Source of the DNA: Dicaeum eximium
Taxonomy: Eukaryota; Chordata; Aves; Passeriformes; Dicaeidae
Assembly (NCBI GenBank): GCA_013396995.1
Contig: VWZP01006003.1
Location: forward strand, 1,895,213 to 1,959,212
Length of the DNA stretch: 64,000 nt
Direction of reading: 5' to 3'
The notes below the pieces were generated by a model that had not been told where the DNA came from, searched no databases, and saw nothing but the letters and a program-made list of their open reading frames with translations. Position 1 is the stretch's first letter; the number at the start of each line of letters is the position of its first letter. The position numbers were made by a program, and so were the translations under genes. This document shows, piece after piece, positions 45,601-55,176 of the stretch.

Positions 45601-48600
45601 TTGGTGACTGCACACAGCGAGGCTTTCAGATGAAATTTGGCTTTGACAAATGTCAGCCTTAGAGCCCTGGGATGTTTTATTGACAATAAGAGCAAAGGGC
45701 CTCATGGGAATAACAATGTTTTTGTATGTTTTTTTAGGAGCTGTCTTTTGCAATCAACTCTATTTATTTCTAGTATTCCTCCCCAGCTGAATTTTATTTA
45801 AGTTTTGGAGTCTTTACATTAGGTCTAGGAGGGAAGGGCCACCAACACAAGCTGTATGTTATCTGTGCTGGCCAGTGGGAGACTAGGCTTGCCCAAACCA
45901 AGTGCCCTTCCTCTGGTGGCAGAGGGCTCCTTCAGCTCTCATGGCAAGTGTTCATCTGGTCTCCTCTTGCTAGAAGGCTCTTGAGTGTCACAGGGTGCTA
46001 CAGATTTGTCAAAGAAAGAAAGAGGTGATGATGAAGAGCTATACGTGATTTGGGTGGATGAGGCTCCTGATGTATCCCTTCCCTTTGGCACTCCTAGCTC
46101 CCCTGGGTGCCTCACTGAGCACTGTAATTCCTGGCACTGTACAACCTACCTCTAGAAAATGCTTGTTTCAATGCAGAGTCCTGCTGGCCTTCTGATCCCT
46201 GGCCTTTCTGGTGCTTACAGCAGCCTTTGGGCTCTGCCTCTTCCCATCTGTGCACTGTCTGTGCTGGCCTTGTCTTCTCACCTGTGTTTGCATCTCCCTT
46301 GCAGGTCTGGATGGATGCAGGCACTCAAATCTTCTTTTCGTATGCAATTTGTCTGGGATGCCTGACGGCTCTGGGCAGCTATAACAAATACCATAACAAC
46401 TGCTACAGGTAACTGCTGCCTCGAGCCTTCCCCTCCCTGAACATCAGGGATCTGCTGGAGGCTGCTGGCCTTTGGAAATGTCATGATTTTTTCCTATGCC
46501 TTCTACTCAAGGCATAGGAAAACTCTTTCCAGGTGTTTTCTCCCCAAATCCAGTTCTCTGTACTTTATACCCAAGGGAATTGTCTGTCTGTCCCCTCTTC
46601 CAAACTCTGCAAAGTTAGATCCTCTTAACTAACTTTGTGACCCCAGCCCACACTACAACCTCCCTTATTACATGGGTGCACGAGCAGCCACAGGGAAAGC
46701 AGAACTGTGAAATCTAATGGCTCTCAACTGGAATCCTTTCACCTTGTGATTTATTCTTCTGTGGTTTGTTTGGACCCAGTGACTGGCACAGCTGTCAGTG
46801 CTCTGGGTTTCCTGTGTGCTATCTCATATGGTTACATATGAGCCAGCAGATGTGACTTCTGTTTATTGCATGCTGGACTGCAGGAGCAGGAATGGAGCAT
46901 GGTGCCAGATAGAATCAGGCTGCTGAGTTGAAGTGGTCCAGTGAAAATAAACTCATTTACCTGTATCCATCCCCAGGGTTAAAAGGCTTGTGTGAGAAGA
47001 GGCCACCTGTCTTCCCACACTTTCTCTGCTGATTGGGTTGCTCCTGGCACTGACTTCTCCCCCATCTTTTAAATTCAAAATTGTGGTTGTTGCCATCAAA
47101 GGTCCAGGCAAACCACTGGCTACATGATCCTTGCTTGGCATCTTTCTTCACTTTAGGAGTTCATTTCTGCTGCAGGGCTGCATCTCCAACAACAGAGCTA
47201 GGATGCTTGTTTCTTTTCATGTCCCTTCTCCCACATTCAGTTTTGAGAGAAAAAGCTGTAGGAAAAGAAGAAATAATGGATCTATTTCTGGCCTTCAACG
47301 TGTCCTTGGATATTAACCCTTTGCACCCCCAGTCTAATATGTAACATGGAGATCATGACAGGGACTGCTTAGCAACAGAGTTGTAAAGACCTTCTGTAAC
47401 TCCAGCTGGGAGTTGCTGTAGAAAGGGTAGAGACCTCTGTCTGCACGTGGTCCTGTGCTTTTACCTTATATGCTGTTTGGCTTTTCTAGGAACATTGGTC
47501 TTAGTTTTGGTGTCAGACCTTCAACTAGTCTTTTCCAGGCATGGACCCAGTTTTAATGAGTCAGTCCTGTGCTCTACAGGCTTAGTTTGGATAAGAAGAG
47601 AGAACCAAGATTTAGCAGGGGAGAGGGACATCAACATGGTGCCCCACTTTGTTATACCAGGCCAGGTGTAACCTCTGGTGACCTGGAAAAGGATGTGGGC
47701 AGTAGAAACCATTGTTCATATGGCAGTGGTCCAAGATGGCATCAAACAGTATCAAGCACTTCTTGTTTCCTGTCACAGTAAGGGAATTCTTCATGTCTTC
47801 CTGGTTCCCTTTCAGGTGTAAATCTGCAGAGATCTATTAGATCTGGCCATCCTCTTGTTTTACTCTCTATCATGACACCCCTTCCCACCTTCCAGATAAT
47901 GGGAGAACACCTTTCAGTCCATGCCTTTCCACGGGGGGTGTAACATGTCATGGATACATCCAAGGGAAAGAGGGAGAAACACAAGGAAGGATGAGGAACT
48001 ATTTGAAACGTGAGAATTTGTATCAAATTACTGAGAATATAATTTGAGTGGAGAGCAGGCACTTTATAGCAACTGGAGAAATGAGGTTCGGGCTTGGTCT
48101 TCCCATTGGGTAGCTGGGATTGGTGGAGTGTGGCCTTCCTTTCCAGCTGGGAGATTCATTGGGCCCTAGAAACCAAATGCAAAGGCAGAGCAATGGTGCT
48201 GGGTGCTGTGCAGTCCTTGACAATGCAAAGAGCTGTGCTGTGGAAGGAATGATTTGAATTTGTATGATGCAGGGGTTCTGACCTAGTTAACATGCAAGCA
48301 GGAGCATGAAGCCCCAAAAATGCTATATAACTGAAGACTGATACAGAAAAATCACACTGGATTTGCAGAGTAGCATTTAATAAAGTCAGAGCAGGCCATG
48401 AAATGCCAGAAGGGGTGCATTCAGTTTGGTTCAGAATATCTCAGAATGATGCCGCAAATGTTATTGTTGTCCCCGGGGTTGCAGTCACAAGAGGATTAGG
48501 GAGACTCAAGCGTGAAAAGGAATTGGATAGATAAGAGATGTTCAGTTTCAAGTGTTGATGGATGAGAATGAGATGAAACAGAGACAAAAGGGAACAGATC

Positions 48601-51600
48601 AGAGAAAATAAATTGGATGGCTGTGATTATCTTTTTCTTATAATGCAAAGACGAGGAGCTTATAATGCAAAGACCAGGAGATACCAGTAGTGCTGAGAAC
48701 CCAGAAGATTGTAACTGGTCTGAGAAATCTATTAAGGAAACAAAATGTGTTCCCTTCTCCAATAAAAATAAACTGTTACATGCTGCTACAGGAGGGACCA
48801 GGGGAGAGAGAGGAAAAAACCAGAAAAAAACCCCTGGAGTTTAGATGTGTGGGAAGATTATCTCACAAGCAAGGAGCTTAGGTGAGCAATGTGTCTTTAT
48901 GCTGTCTGTGGACAAGGCTTCCCTTGCGGGAGTCCTGCTGTGTTGTCCAGCCTGGGGCATCTTTCTGCAGCTCCTGGTGCTGAGTCAAGCTGCAGGTGTG
49001 TTGGGACAGACACAGTGGCTGGGTCAGAAAAGCAGACGCTGCCCTGGGGGGCTGCCACGGGGTGTGGGTCATAGCTGGCTAATGTTTTGCCCCCTTCTCC
49101 CAGGGACTGTGTGGCCCTGTGCTTCCTCAACAGCGGCACCAGCTTTGTGGCTGGCTTTGCCATCTTCTCCATCCTGGGCTTCATGGCAGAGGAGCAGGGT
49201 GTGCCCATCGCTGAGGTGGCTGAGTCAGGTGAGTGAAGACCCTGATGGGGCTGTGGGGGTGCTGCCACTTGAGCCCCCAGTGACCGAGGGATGCCTGCAG
49301 CTGCAGGTTCGCACCCCTGGCTCTCTGCCTCCAAAAAGCAGGGAGCAATGAGTACAAACGAGTGCACGCTCATGAAGGACTGAGATGCAGTAGGTTTGAG
49401 CCTAATAAAAGCTGCCTCTAAGCGTGGGGACTGGGGTTAGGCAGCTGCTATCTCTTGTGGGGAGGGTGCTGAGGTGACTGCATATCCCCAGGCTTATGCT
49501 GTGCTCCCTGGGCTTAGAGGCTTCCCCTGGCTCCCAGGCCTTGCAACAGTGAAGCAGCCAGAGGTTGCCATGTCCCCTTACCTCCCTTCCTGCTTCTTCA
49601 CTGCTCCAGGGCCGTGAGCTTCATGCACAGCATGGATATTACTGGAGTGAGAGGCTGCATGGCCACAAGCTGTGCCATGGCTGGGTGGCTGCCTCAGGCA
49701 GGTCTGAACCAGCTGTGCTGTGCTTGCTGCTGCTGCCGTGCCATTGCTCTGAAAGCCCTTCTCCCTGCAGGGCCTGGCCTGGCATTCATCGCCTACCCTC
49801 GAGCTGTGGTCATGCTGCCCTTCTCCCCACTCTGGGCGTGCTTCTTCTTCCTGATGGTTGTCTTGCTGGGATTGGACAGCCAGGTAAAGCTGCAGGAGCA
49901 GAGTGATTCCCTACCAGACAAAAGCCACTGTCTCTTCAGGAAATGCTTCAACTTGGCTGAGGGGGAACCAGTGGGGCTGGGAAGCTGGTCAGGATGCGCT
50001 GACAGAGCTGGGATCTCTGCTTTTTGCAGTTTGTCTGCGTGGAGAGTCTTGTGACAGCTCTTGTGGACATGTACCCCACCATCTTCCGCAAGAAGAACCG
50101 CCGGGAGACCCTCATCCTGCTAGTCTCCATCCTCTCATATCTGGTTGGCTTGGTGATGCTCACAGAGGTATTTTGGGCTCAGACCACCTGCATGGTGCTT
50201 GACAGGACAGAGTGGGACCTGGTGGGTGGTGAGGTGTACACTGAGGCTGAGAGCCTGCTGCTGAGTCCCATCCTGCTGCCCTGTGCCTGCAGGAGGCTGC
50301 CCTGCCCTTTTCATGCTGTTTGCATTTTCCCTTCCAGCCCTTACCCCTTGTGCCAGTCACAGTCCTGATACTTCTCCTGTCAAGACTGATAGCTGGAGCT
50401 CTGGACAGCCTATGTTTTGGTTATAAATTTATCTTGACACAGACCAAACCTTTACAGCTCTAGCCTGTTGCATGGGAAGGGAGGTGCCCTTGTCCTTCTC
50501 TTTCTTCCTGAATGGAACTACAGGAACACTTGCCACAAGGAAACTTGTCGGGCCTGCATGCACCCCTTATCTATTATACTGATATCCTCTGTATTATCCT
50601 TGTGATTAATTGCCCAGGAGCTAAACTGTTCTTGTTTAAAACTTTTAACTCTGCCTAGAAATATGCGTGTGTGGATTGATGCTGCCAGAATGCTCTTGGC
50701 ACTTTCTGTTTTCATTTGGGCATAACTTTTGGAAAAGCTGTCTCTGATGTTGTACATGCAACATCATGCCTGGACTTATCCACAGGCCTGTTTTTTAGGC
50801 AGCTCTGGAGACCTGGGCAGTGAAACAGCCAGACTGCAAGCAGTTATTTCCTTCTGCAAATTGGGACTTAAAAGTCAATCAGATGGATTGCATATCTTAA
50901 GGGGGGGGTTTCCATCCTCACTTTCAGCTACAAGAGTTGCCTAGGTTTTGTCTTCTCCTAAAATATCCCTACAATCTCTAGTAGCCAGTTGCCATCTGCT
51001 GTGCTGCCCTGCATTGAAATGAAGGGTTGCAGAGGCTCCTGAGAGCAGCAGGGTGGCTGCATATCTCTGTCAGGCCTTGGGCACAAGGGTTGTGCCTTTT
51101 CTGTAGGCTAAAACTCCCTCCCAGAGAGGGAGATGCCTCCAGCTCTGGGGAAGATACTGAGTTTGTTTTCTGCTCTGACTCTAGCTCTTTGCCTGATTCT
51201 TCTCCCCTCTCTCACCTTGCTGCCCACTTGGGCCTTCCCAGGGTGGAATGTATGTCTTCCAGCTCTTTGATTACTATGCTGCCAGTGGCATGTGCCTGCT
51301 CTTTGTGGCCATCTTTGAGACTCTCTGCATCGCCTGGGTCTATGGTGAGTATGAACTAGGGGGGGTCCACAGCTCTGGCCTCTCAAGGTCTTGTCTGCTT
51401 CGTTCTCAAAATGCTGGTTGGTAGCTTAACTTGGTAATTGCTTTGCAGTGCAAGGCAGAATCTAAACCTTTGCTTTGGTGCCCCTGGACTCAACTGGCAG
51501 GGACTTCCTCACAGGAATACCCTGGGGGATCTGCTTGGCAGATATCCCCTGTGTGTTCCTATGCACTCCTGCTTTTGAGATGTTCCTTCCTTGGAGAATT

Positions 51601-53955
51601 GGAGCTGTCTGAAAAATCTTTTCTCAACCTGTGTTCAGAGGGCTTGAGACTCAAACATTTTGAGAGCCTGCTTTCAAGTCTTGACAGTCACCAGCTATGG
51701 GTAAAACCTGGGCTGAGGTCCTAGCCTTGGAGATGCTGAGGGGCTGGCCCTGCTGACCTACTGAGCTGTTCTGGGAGGATAGGAAGTTGGTCCAGGACAA
51801 AGACCAAAGCTGGCCACACTCCTGAGGAGCTCCCTGACCCAACTGCTGGCTACGTTGGGGCTATTGCACCTAAACAGTGGTGAAGCAGGACCCTGGACAC
51901 GCAGACCCTGCTGCCCTCCTTCCCTGGTGGCAGTGAGGGATCCCATGGTTGCCCTCTTCTGCAGGTGCTGAGCGTTTCTACGATAACATTGAAGATATGA
52001 TTGGCTACCGGCCGTGGCCCATCATCAAATACTGCTGGCTTTTCATCACCCCTGCGGTTTGCATGGTGAGGACACACAGGAGGAAGGACTGCGGGGAGGA
52101 AGATGGGCAGAGCTGGGTGCCTCTGAGATACAGACACCTACATATATACAGAGGGATGTCCATATGTATAGGGGGTTATGTGGCCTGGACTAGGGGGGCC
52201 TTTTGTTATTTGTGCTTGTAGCTTTGGGGGCCAGGTGTGGGGCTCAGCAATGGGGAGAGGCTCAGTTGTGACAGAGGTGTTTGCTGGTGGGACAAGCTCC
52301 TTGATGCCATGACCAGTGTTGCCCATGGGGGCTGTCCCAGCAAACCCTGTTTAATGGATGTCTCCTCTGTTGCTTCCCTGAGGTGCTCCTTTTTACCATG
52401 AGTCTCTCTGCAGATGTGTACTTACCAGGAAGGCCTCTCTTTGCTCATGGTGTTGATTTTCTTTCTCTTTTTTTTTCTTGGTCTCTTTCACCTTGCCAGG
52501 CAACCTTTCTGTTTTCTTTGATCAAATACACCCCACTGACGTACAACAAGAAGTATGTGTACCCGTGGTGGGGAGACACTCTGGGCTGGCTGCTGGCCCT
52601 CTCCTCCATGGTGTGCATCCCTCTCTGGATTGTCTACAAACTCTCCACCATCAAAGGCTCCCTCAGAGAGGTGAGGTTGGTGCTCTGGGATCAGGGCATG
52701 GGCTGTGCTTCTGTGTTGAACTCCAGCCCTGCAGTGGAATCATTTGTGTGTTGCAGGTTGATTAGCAAGGAGCCCAGAATAAATCAATTAAATGAGTTAA
52801 TTGCTATAACAGACCTGTTTTTTAAAGTTCTGCCCTGCTGAAGGGCTGCTCCAAGCTGGCTGCTGCCTCATGGTACCTTTTTTTCATTCCTTCTGTCTCT
52901 TTGCAAGTACCACCAGGTGAAAGGTCATTAGATGGAAAGGATAAAGATGATCTTCATGTTGCCCTTAACTGAGACTTGAGGACTTGCTCTGAGAAAGCTC
53001 CAGATCCCATGAGCATTATGGTCAGCTGAGTTCATCAGTCAGTGCTGAGGCCATAGAGTTGGAATGGAGGAAATCACTGGGAATTTGGAGTTCACATCAG
53101 TCTTAGTGCTCTGGGTCTGTCCTGCTTCCAGAGTGATGCATTGCTGGTTGCCCTGTAATACACTGGAGGGGCAGGGAGCTAGAATAACAGGCCTTGCTCC
53201 AGAGGAGCATCCCATCCCCATGAGCTACAGCTCATGATTTCAGGGTGAGGTTTCACAAACAGTCCTGAACCCCCAGGATCTCTCTCATTGCTTGCCTCCT
53301 GCCCACAGGAGACAACCCTTCAAGAATGGGTTGTGACACCAATGTGCTCATGACTCCTGTGTCCAGCACACACAGGGAGGAGTGGGAACAGCTGCAGGGG
53401 CATGGCAAGGCTGCACAGCTTGATGTGGTATGAGAGTAACCCCTTATGAACTTGTCCCAGTTAAAGCCAATCTTGTGAGCACAGGCTCTGTGCTGATGGA
53501 GAGCATGACCTGGAGGAGGTACTTAGTCACTGACCTTTCTTCAGACTGTTTTCTAGCCCTGGCCTGGAGCAAATGGAGGACAGAGCTTTCCTCCATTATC
53601 CCTGTGTTAGATATCTCATGTGCTCAGTGCTTGCCTTGGGACAAGTGGTTGGAAGATGAGTTTATCCCCTCAGTTTCTGAAGTACTGACTGTCCTTATTT
53701 TGGACATCCCTGGCATTTAGGGACCAGATCTGCAGCTGGGCCTAGCTGGCTGCATGAAACCCATAACTGGTAGGGGAGGACCCAGGTAACTTTTTGTCCT
53801 TGCAGCTGTGTTTAGTGCCTGTCTTTGCCTTCCAGAGGTTCTGCCAACTCACCTGCCCACTTGAGGACTTGCCTTCCAGGCTGGGCACAGAACAGTCCCT
53901 TCCCTCCACCAGAGCTGGCCTCCTGATGCTGACAGAGCTCGAATCTCATTGCTAG
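24424..53955 (+). CDS. SLC6A13: SLC6A13 (GAT2), sodium- and chloride-dependent GABA transporter 2, complete
   Basis: Joined exons: 24424-24640, 29334-29468, 30517-30657, 31219-31303, 33429-33561, 37808-37942, 46305-46408, 49104-49228, 49771-49883, 50030-50167, 51242-51344, 51965-52065, 52500-52670 and 53836-53955. The total is 1821 bp, 606 residues plus TAG (human about 602). Every intron is GT-AG and every phase fits. The product is a 12-TM SLC6 (LeuT-fold) plasma-membrane transporter that imports GABA, and also taurine in mammals, using Na+ and Cl-. Family marks seen: GNVWRFPYLCYKNGG in TM1, a Cys158/Cys167 pair and three N-glycosylation sequons (N174, N178, N183) in extracellular loop 2, AGTQIFFSYAICLG in TM6, NSGTSFVAGF in TM7, and LGLDSQ in TM8. 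Glu53 in TM1 (AGEIIGLGN) is typical of GAT2/GAT3/BGT1 and differs from GAT1 (Tyr) and TauT (Gly). The C-terminal LTELESHC and linkage to KDM5A identify SLC6A13 rather than SLC6A12 or SLC6A11. The ATG at 24424 has G at -3 and +4. Confidence 0.97.
28116..28183 (-). mobile_element. CR1 LINE 3' end fragment (antisense)
   Basis: About 68 bp matching the reverse complement of the CR1 3' terminus: ATCACAGAATCATTAAGGTT, AGGCCTCTAAGAACATGGAG, then a CCAGCACCCC block. Severely truncated. Lies in SLC6A13 intron 1. Confidence 0.85.
28243..28262. repeat. Poly-T run, 20 bp
   Basis: Uninterrupted T run in SLC6A13 intron 1, 60 bp beyond the antisense CR1 fragment. Confidence 0.95.
29334..29468 (+). CDS. SLC6A13: SLC6A13 coding exon 2: TM2 and intracellular loop 1
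   Basis: 135 bp, phase 1 at both ends. It reads G-A-F-F-I-P-Y-L-I-F-L-F-T-C-G-I-P-V-F-F through LETALGQYTSQGG to ICPLFE (residues 73-117). The TM2 Pro and the ETALGQYTSQGG loop are SLC6 signatures. Acceptor CTGCCAG ends at 29333; donor GTGAGT at 29469. Confidence 0.97.
30517..30657 (+). CDS. SLC6A13: SLC6A13 coding exon 3: TM3 and start of extracellular loop 2
   Basis: 141 bp, phase 1 at both ends, residues 118-164. TM3 (IVILLNFYYIIVLAWALFYL) carries the tandem Tyr133/Tyr134; one corresponds to the substrate-site Tyr of GAT1. SFTIDLPWGSCDHEWNT leads into extracellular loop 2 with Cys158 of the conserved disulfide. Confidence 0.97.
31219..31303 (+). CDS. SLC6A13: SLC6A13 coding exon 4: glycosylated extracellular loop 2
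   Basis: 85 bp, phase 1 in and phase 2 out (donor GTGAGT at 31304), residues 165-192. It contains Cys167 (partner of Cys158) and three N-x-S/T sequons at N174, N178 and N183, then SPVIEFW. A good extracellular-loop exon although short. Confidence 0.96.
32135..32149. repeat. Poly-T run ending in an undetermined base (N)
   Basis: Fourteen T residues followed by a single N at 32149 in SLC6A13 intron 4. The length of the run and the base after it are therefore unreliable; it is a sequencing or assembly blemish. Confidence 0.95.
33429..33561 (+). CDS. SLC6A13: SLC6A13 coding exon 5: TM4
   Basis: 133 bp, phase 2 in and phase 0 out, residues 193-237: RRVLKISDGIQHLGGLRWEL, then the hydrophobic ALCLLLAWIICYFCIW (TM4), then KGVKSTGK. 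The DGIQHLGGLRWELALCLLLAW block is almost identical to human. Confidence 0.97.
33811..33816. repeat. Target-site duplication, left copy (TCCATC)
   Basis: Six bases immediately before the TG end of the solo LTR, repeated exactly at 34140-34145. Confidence 0.85.
33817..34139 (-). mobile_element. Solo LTR of an endogenous retrovirus (class II/ERVK-like), 323 bp
   Basis: Bounded by TG...CA and flanked on both sides by the same 6 bp, TCCATC (33811-33816 and 34140-34145), the target-site duplication expected of an alpha/beta-type retroviral integration. Read on the minus strand it begins TGTGGATATG, has a TATA box TTATAAAAGG (33907-33916), a poly(A) signal AATAAA (33889-33894) about 15 bp further on, and ends TTGCGACA. 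Only one LTR and no gag/pol/env is present, so this is a recombined solo LTR. It lies antisense in SLC6A13 intron 5. The family name cannot be given without a repeat library. Confidence 0.85.
34140..34145. repeat. Target-site duplication, right copy (TCCATC)
   Basis: Six bases immediately after the CA end of the solo LTR, identical to 33811-33816. Confidence 0.85.
37808..37942 (+). CDS. SLC6A13: SLC6A13 coding exon 6: TM5
   Basis: 135 bp, phase 0 at both ends, residues 238-282: VVYFTATFPYIMLIVLLIRG, then VSLPGAFQGILFYLYPDISR and LGDPQ. VYFTATFPY is an SLC6 hallmark. Acceptor CTCCTCCCAG, donor GTAAGT. Confidence 0.97.
41450..42000. promoter_or_regulatory. Intragenic CpG-rich island in SLC6A13 intron 6
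   Basis: About 550 bp with markedly more CpG than its surroundings (runs such as CACCGGCCGGGCCCTG and CTCCGCCGTGCCGG). It contains an open frame from an ATG at 41465 to a stop at 41851 and an AATAAA at 41917-41922. Function is unknown: an alternative promoter, enhancer or exapted repeat are all possible. Confidence 0.45.
41890..41908. repeat. (CTGT)n short tandem repeat
   Basis: Nearly five copies of CTGT at the edge of the intronic CpG-rich island, just before the AATAAA. Confidence 0.9.
46305..46408 (+). CDS. SLC6A13: SLC6A13 coding exon 7: TM6
   Basis: 104 bp, phase 0 in and phase 2 out, residues 283-316. WMDAGTQIFFSYAICLGCLT and ALGSYNKYHNNCY include the unwound part of TM6 that contacts Na+, Cl- and substrate in this family. 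Acceptor CTCCCTTGCAG. The preceding intron (about 8.4 kb) is the longest in the gene. Confidence 0.97.
48637..48680. repeat. 22 bp tandem duplication
   Basis: CTTATAATGCAAAGAC-GAGGAG is followed directly by a copy with one difference (CAAAGACCAGG). Located in SLC6A13 intron 7. Confidence 0.9.
49104..49228 (+). CDS. SLC6A13: SLC6A13 coding exon 8: TM7
   Basis: 125 bp, phase 2 in and phase 1 out, residues 317-358. RDCVALCFLNSGTSFVAGFA and IFSILGFMAEEQGVP. Asn326 (LNSGTS) and Ser330 align with the Na1 and chloride ligands of GAT1. Donor GTGAGT at 49229. Confidence 0.97.
49771..49883 (+). CDS. SLC6A13: SLC6A13 coding exon 9: extracellular loop 4 and TM8
   Basis: 113 bp, phase 1 in and phase 0 out, residues 359-396: PGLAFIAYPRAVVMLPFSPL, then WACFFFLMVVLLGLDSQ. 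Asp394/Ser395 of LGLDSQ form part of the second Na+ site in GAT transporters. The following intron is only 146 bp. Confidence 0.97.
50030..50167 (+). CDS. SLC6A13: SLC6A13 coding exon 10: TM9
   Basis: 138 bp, phase 0 at both ends, residues 397-442: FVCVESLVTALVDMYPTIFR, KKNRRETLILLVSILSYLVG, LVMLTE. The acceptor is CTTTTTGCAG. The donor GAG|GTATTT is a weak match to the consensus (no A/G at +4, no G at +5), but the reading frame and homology fix it here. Confidence 0.96.
51242..51344 (+). CDS. SLC6A13: SLC6A13 coding exon 11: TM10
   Basis: 103 bp, phase 0 in and phase 1 out, residues 443-476: GGMYVFQLFDYYAASGMCLL, FVAIFETLCIAWVY. GGMYVFQLFDYYAASG is a near-invariant SLC6 block. Acceptor CTTCCCAG, donor GTGAGT. 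Confidence 0.97.
51965..52065 (+). CDS. SLC6A13: SLC6A13 coding exon 12: TM11
   Basis: 101 bp, phase 1 in and phase 0 out, residues 477-510: AERFYDNIEDMIGYRPWPII, KYCWLFITPAVCM. The last residue is Met where human GAT2 has Thr. Donor GTGAGG at 52066. Confidence 0.97.
52500..52670 (+). CDS. SLC6A13: SLC6A13 coding exon 13: TM12
   Basis: 171 bp, phase 0 at both ends, residues 511-567: ATFLFSLIKYTPLTYNKKYV, YPWWGDTLGWLLALSSMVCI, PLWIVYKLSTIKGSLRE. A long pyrimidine tract (52457-52497) precedes the acceptor; the donor is GTGAGG. Confidence 0.97.
53836..53955 (+). CDS. SLC6A13: SLC6A13 last coding exon: cytosolic C-terminus
   Basis: 120 bp, 39 residues (568-606) and TAG at 53953. It reads RFCQLTCPLEDLPSRLGTEQ and SLPSTRAGLLMLTELESHC. 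The middle differs from human but the end LTELESHC is identical, which identifies the exon although it is too short and diverged for ORF calling alone. Acceptor TTTGCCTTCCAG ends at 53835. Confidence 0.95.
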   Translation, partial: RFCQLTCPLEDLPSRLGTEQSLPSTRAGLLMLTELESHC

Positions 53956-54340
53956 GACCAGTGTGGCTCTCCCTCCCTCCCCCCAGGATGGCTTCTATAC
54001 AGCCTTTGCCACCTGTTGGATAATGCAAGGATTCTTCGCTCGCCAAGAAGAGAGGGATTTCTGGGCTGAGCTCCCTTCTGTGGAAGATTTGAAGGGCTAA
54101 TGAAGAGGCTGCCATGGAGATGGTCTGTGTGGAGTTAGCAATGCACCTTAATTCTCTCCCTGGAGAGAGCTCTGAAGGGGCACATCAAGCACCAGTGTTC
54201 CTGAGCATCCCCAGGTTTCTGGTGGGCAGAAAGGAAGGACTGACCCTGGAGTAAAGCATCAGAGTCACAGCTGTGGCTCAGTGTGGACTTGGGGAGCTTC
54301 TCCATTCATTCCATTAAATCTGTGTTTTTCCTGACTAGAT
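53956..54340 (+). other. SLC6A13: SLC6A13 3' untranslated region (inferred)
   Basis: Short UTR of about 0.38 kb between the stop and the poly(A) signal at 54313. No ORF or repeat is seen in it. Confidence 0.6.
54313..54318 (+). terminator. SLC6A13: Candidate poly(A) signal ATTAAA of SLC6A13
   Basis: ATTAAA, the commonest variant hexamer, followed by T/G-rich TCTGTGTTTTTCCTG. It is the first such signal after the SLC6A13 stop. Confidence 0.55.
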
Positions 54341-55015
54341 CTGCTCTGTCTCTATTTTGTCCCATTGGCATTCATTACCAGCAGCACGTTAGGTGAGATG
54401 TGTGTCAGCCGAGACTGTGTGTGCCCAGTGTGCTGGGCATCCAGGTCTGGATCTCCTTTGCACTGGCACAGTGATATGGGAAGGTGGCCAGAGGAGAAGC
54501 TTGGTTAGGGTAGGAAGGAAAACAGGGAATAGGGGATCAGAGGCTCCTCTAAGTGGTAGGCCTGGGGTACCCTGGACAAGAGTGCAATGCCACCTTGTGC
54601 TGGAGCCACTGCCAGCTCTCAGGCAGATGTCTCATCTGTCTGATCAGTCATTGGGGTCTTCCTGGGGTCTGAGAGGAGCATGTGGATTTGTGTTTTCTTC
54701 ATGGGAAGCTCTCCCTCACCTCTGCAGATCTGTCTTTTTCCGTGCTGACTACTTTCCAGGTGCTCTGGAGCCAGTAATTTTGGCTTTCCTGTGAATGGAA
54801 GAAGGGCTGACTGGTGGAAATGGAATCTGTATGTTATGTCAGCAAACAGGGCCCCTAGTTTCCAGGCTGTTTGGGTAAAAGAAATAGAATTCAAAGAGCT
54901 TGTGTTTTAAGTGCTGTAGCCCCAGCATCCGAGGAGGGCAGCCAGAGGATACCAAACCCTGGGAAGCTGGATGGCTCCCAGGAAACCCTGAGAAAGCTGG
55001 AGCCTGAACACAGCT
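54341..55015. other. Spacer between SLC6A13 and the downstream CpG island
   Basis: Unremarkable sequence; no gene, repeat or RNA recognised. Confidence 0.7.
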
Positions 55016-55115
55016 GAGCCAGCAGCCGGAGGCGCTCAGCTTCCTGAAGCACAGGAGGACGCCGGTGGGGCCCACGCTACGGCCAAGGCCTCTGCTGCCG
55101 CGGGCAGAGGAAGAC

Positions 55116-55145
55116 GCGAATTAAAGCAAATTAAAGCGAATTAGC
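55116..55145. repeat. Three 10 bp repeats with an AATTA core
   Basis: GCGAATTAAA, GCAAATTAAA, GCGAATTAGC in direct tandem. Exactly 10 bp spacing puts each AT-rich core on the same DNA face; the core resembles homeodomain sites. Set inside a CpG-rich island. Confidence 0.85.
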
Positions 55146-55162
55146 GCAACCCGCGCCATTAG

Positions 55163-55176
55163 CCACAAGGTGGCCC
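55163..55176 (+). promoter_or_regulatory. CTCF-like motif
   Basis: CCACAAGGTGGCCC matches 12 of 14 positions of the core consensus CCASYAGRKGGCRS. It lies in a CpG island between two genes, a usual setting for CTCF, but occupancy cannot be read from sequence. Confidence 0.45.

Larger units (their letters stand above)
33562..46304 (+). other. SLC6A13: SLC6A13 introns 5 and 6
   Basis: Intron 5 is 33562-37807 and intron 6 is 37943-46304. Besides the solo LTR and the CpG-rich island at 41.45-42.0 kb, I see only simple sequence (poly-A near 39508) and one unexplained minus-strand open frame at 35228-35527. No exon-like homology is recognised. Confidence 0.75.
46409..53835 (+). other. SLC6A13: SLC6A13 introns 7-13
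   Basis: Introns are 46409-49103, 49229-49770, 49884-50029, 50168-51241, 51345-51964, 52066-52499 and 52671-53835. I see nothing in them beyond a 22 bp tandem duplication at 48637 and pyrimidine tracts at the acceptors. Confidence 0.75.

Noticed and set aside
24424..53955. Alternative identities SLC6A12 (BGT1), SLC6A11 (GAT3) or SLC6A6 (TauT)
   Set aside because: The N-terminus (MDYRVPGAVSNGE), the C-terminal LTELESHC, Glu53 in TM1 and linkage to KDM5A all point to SLC6A13.
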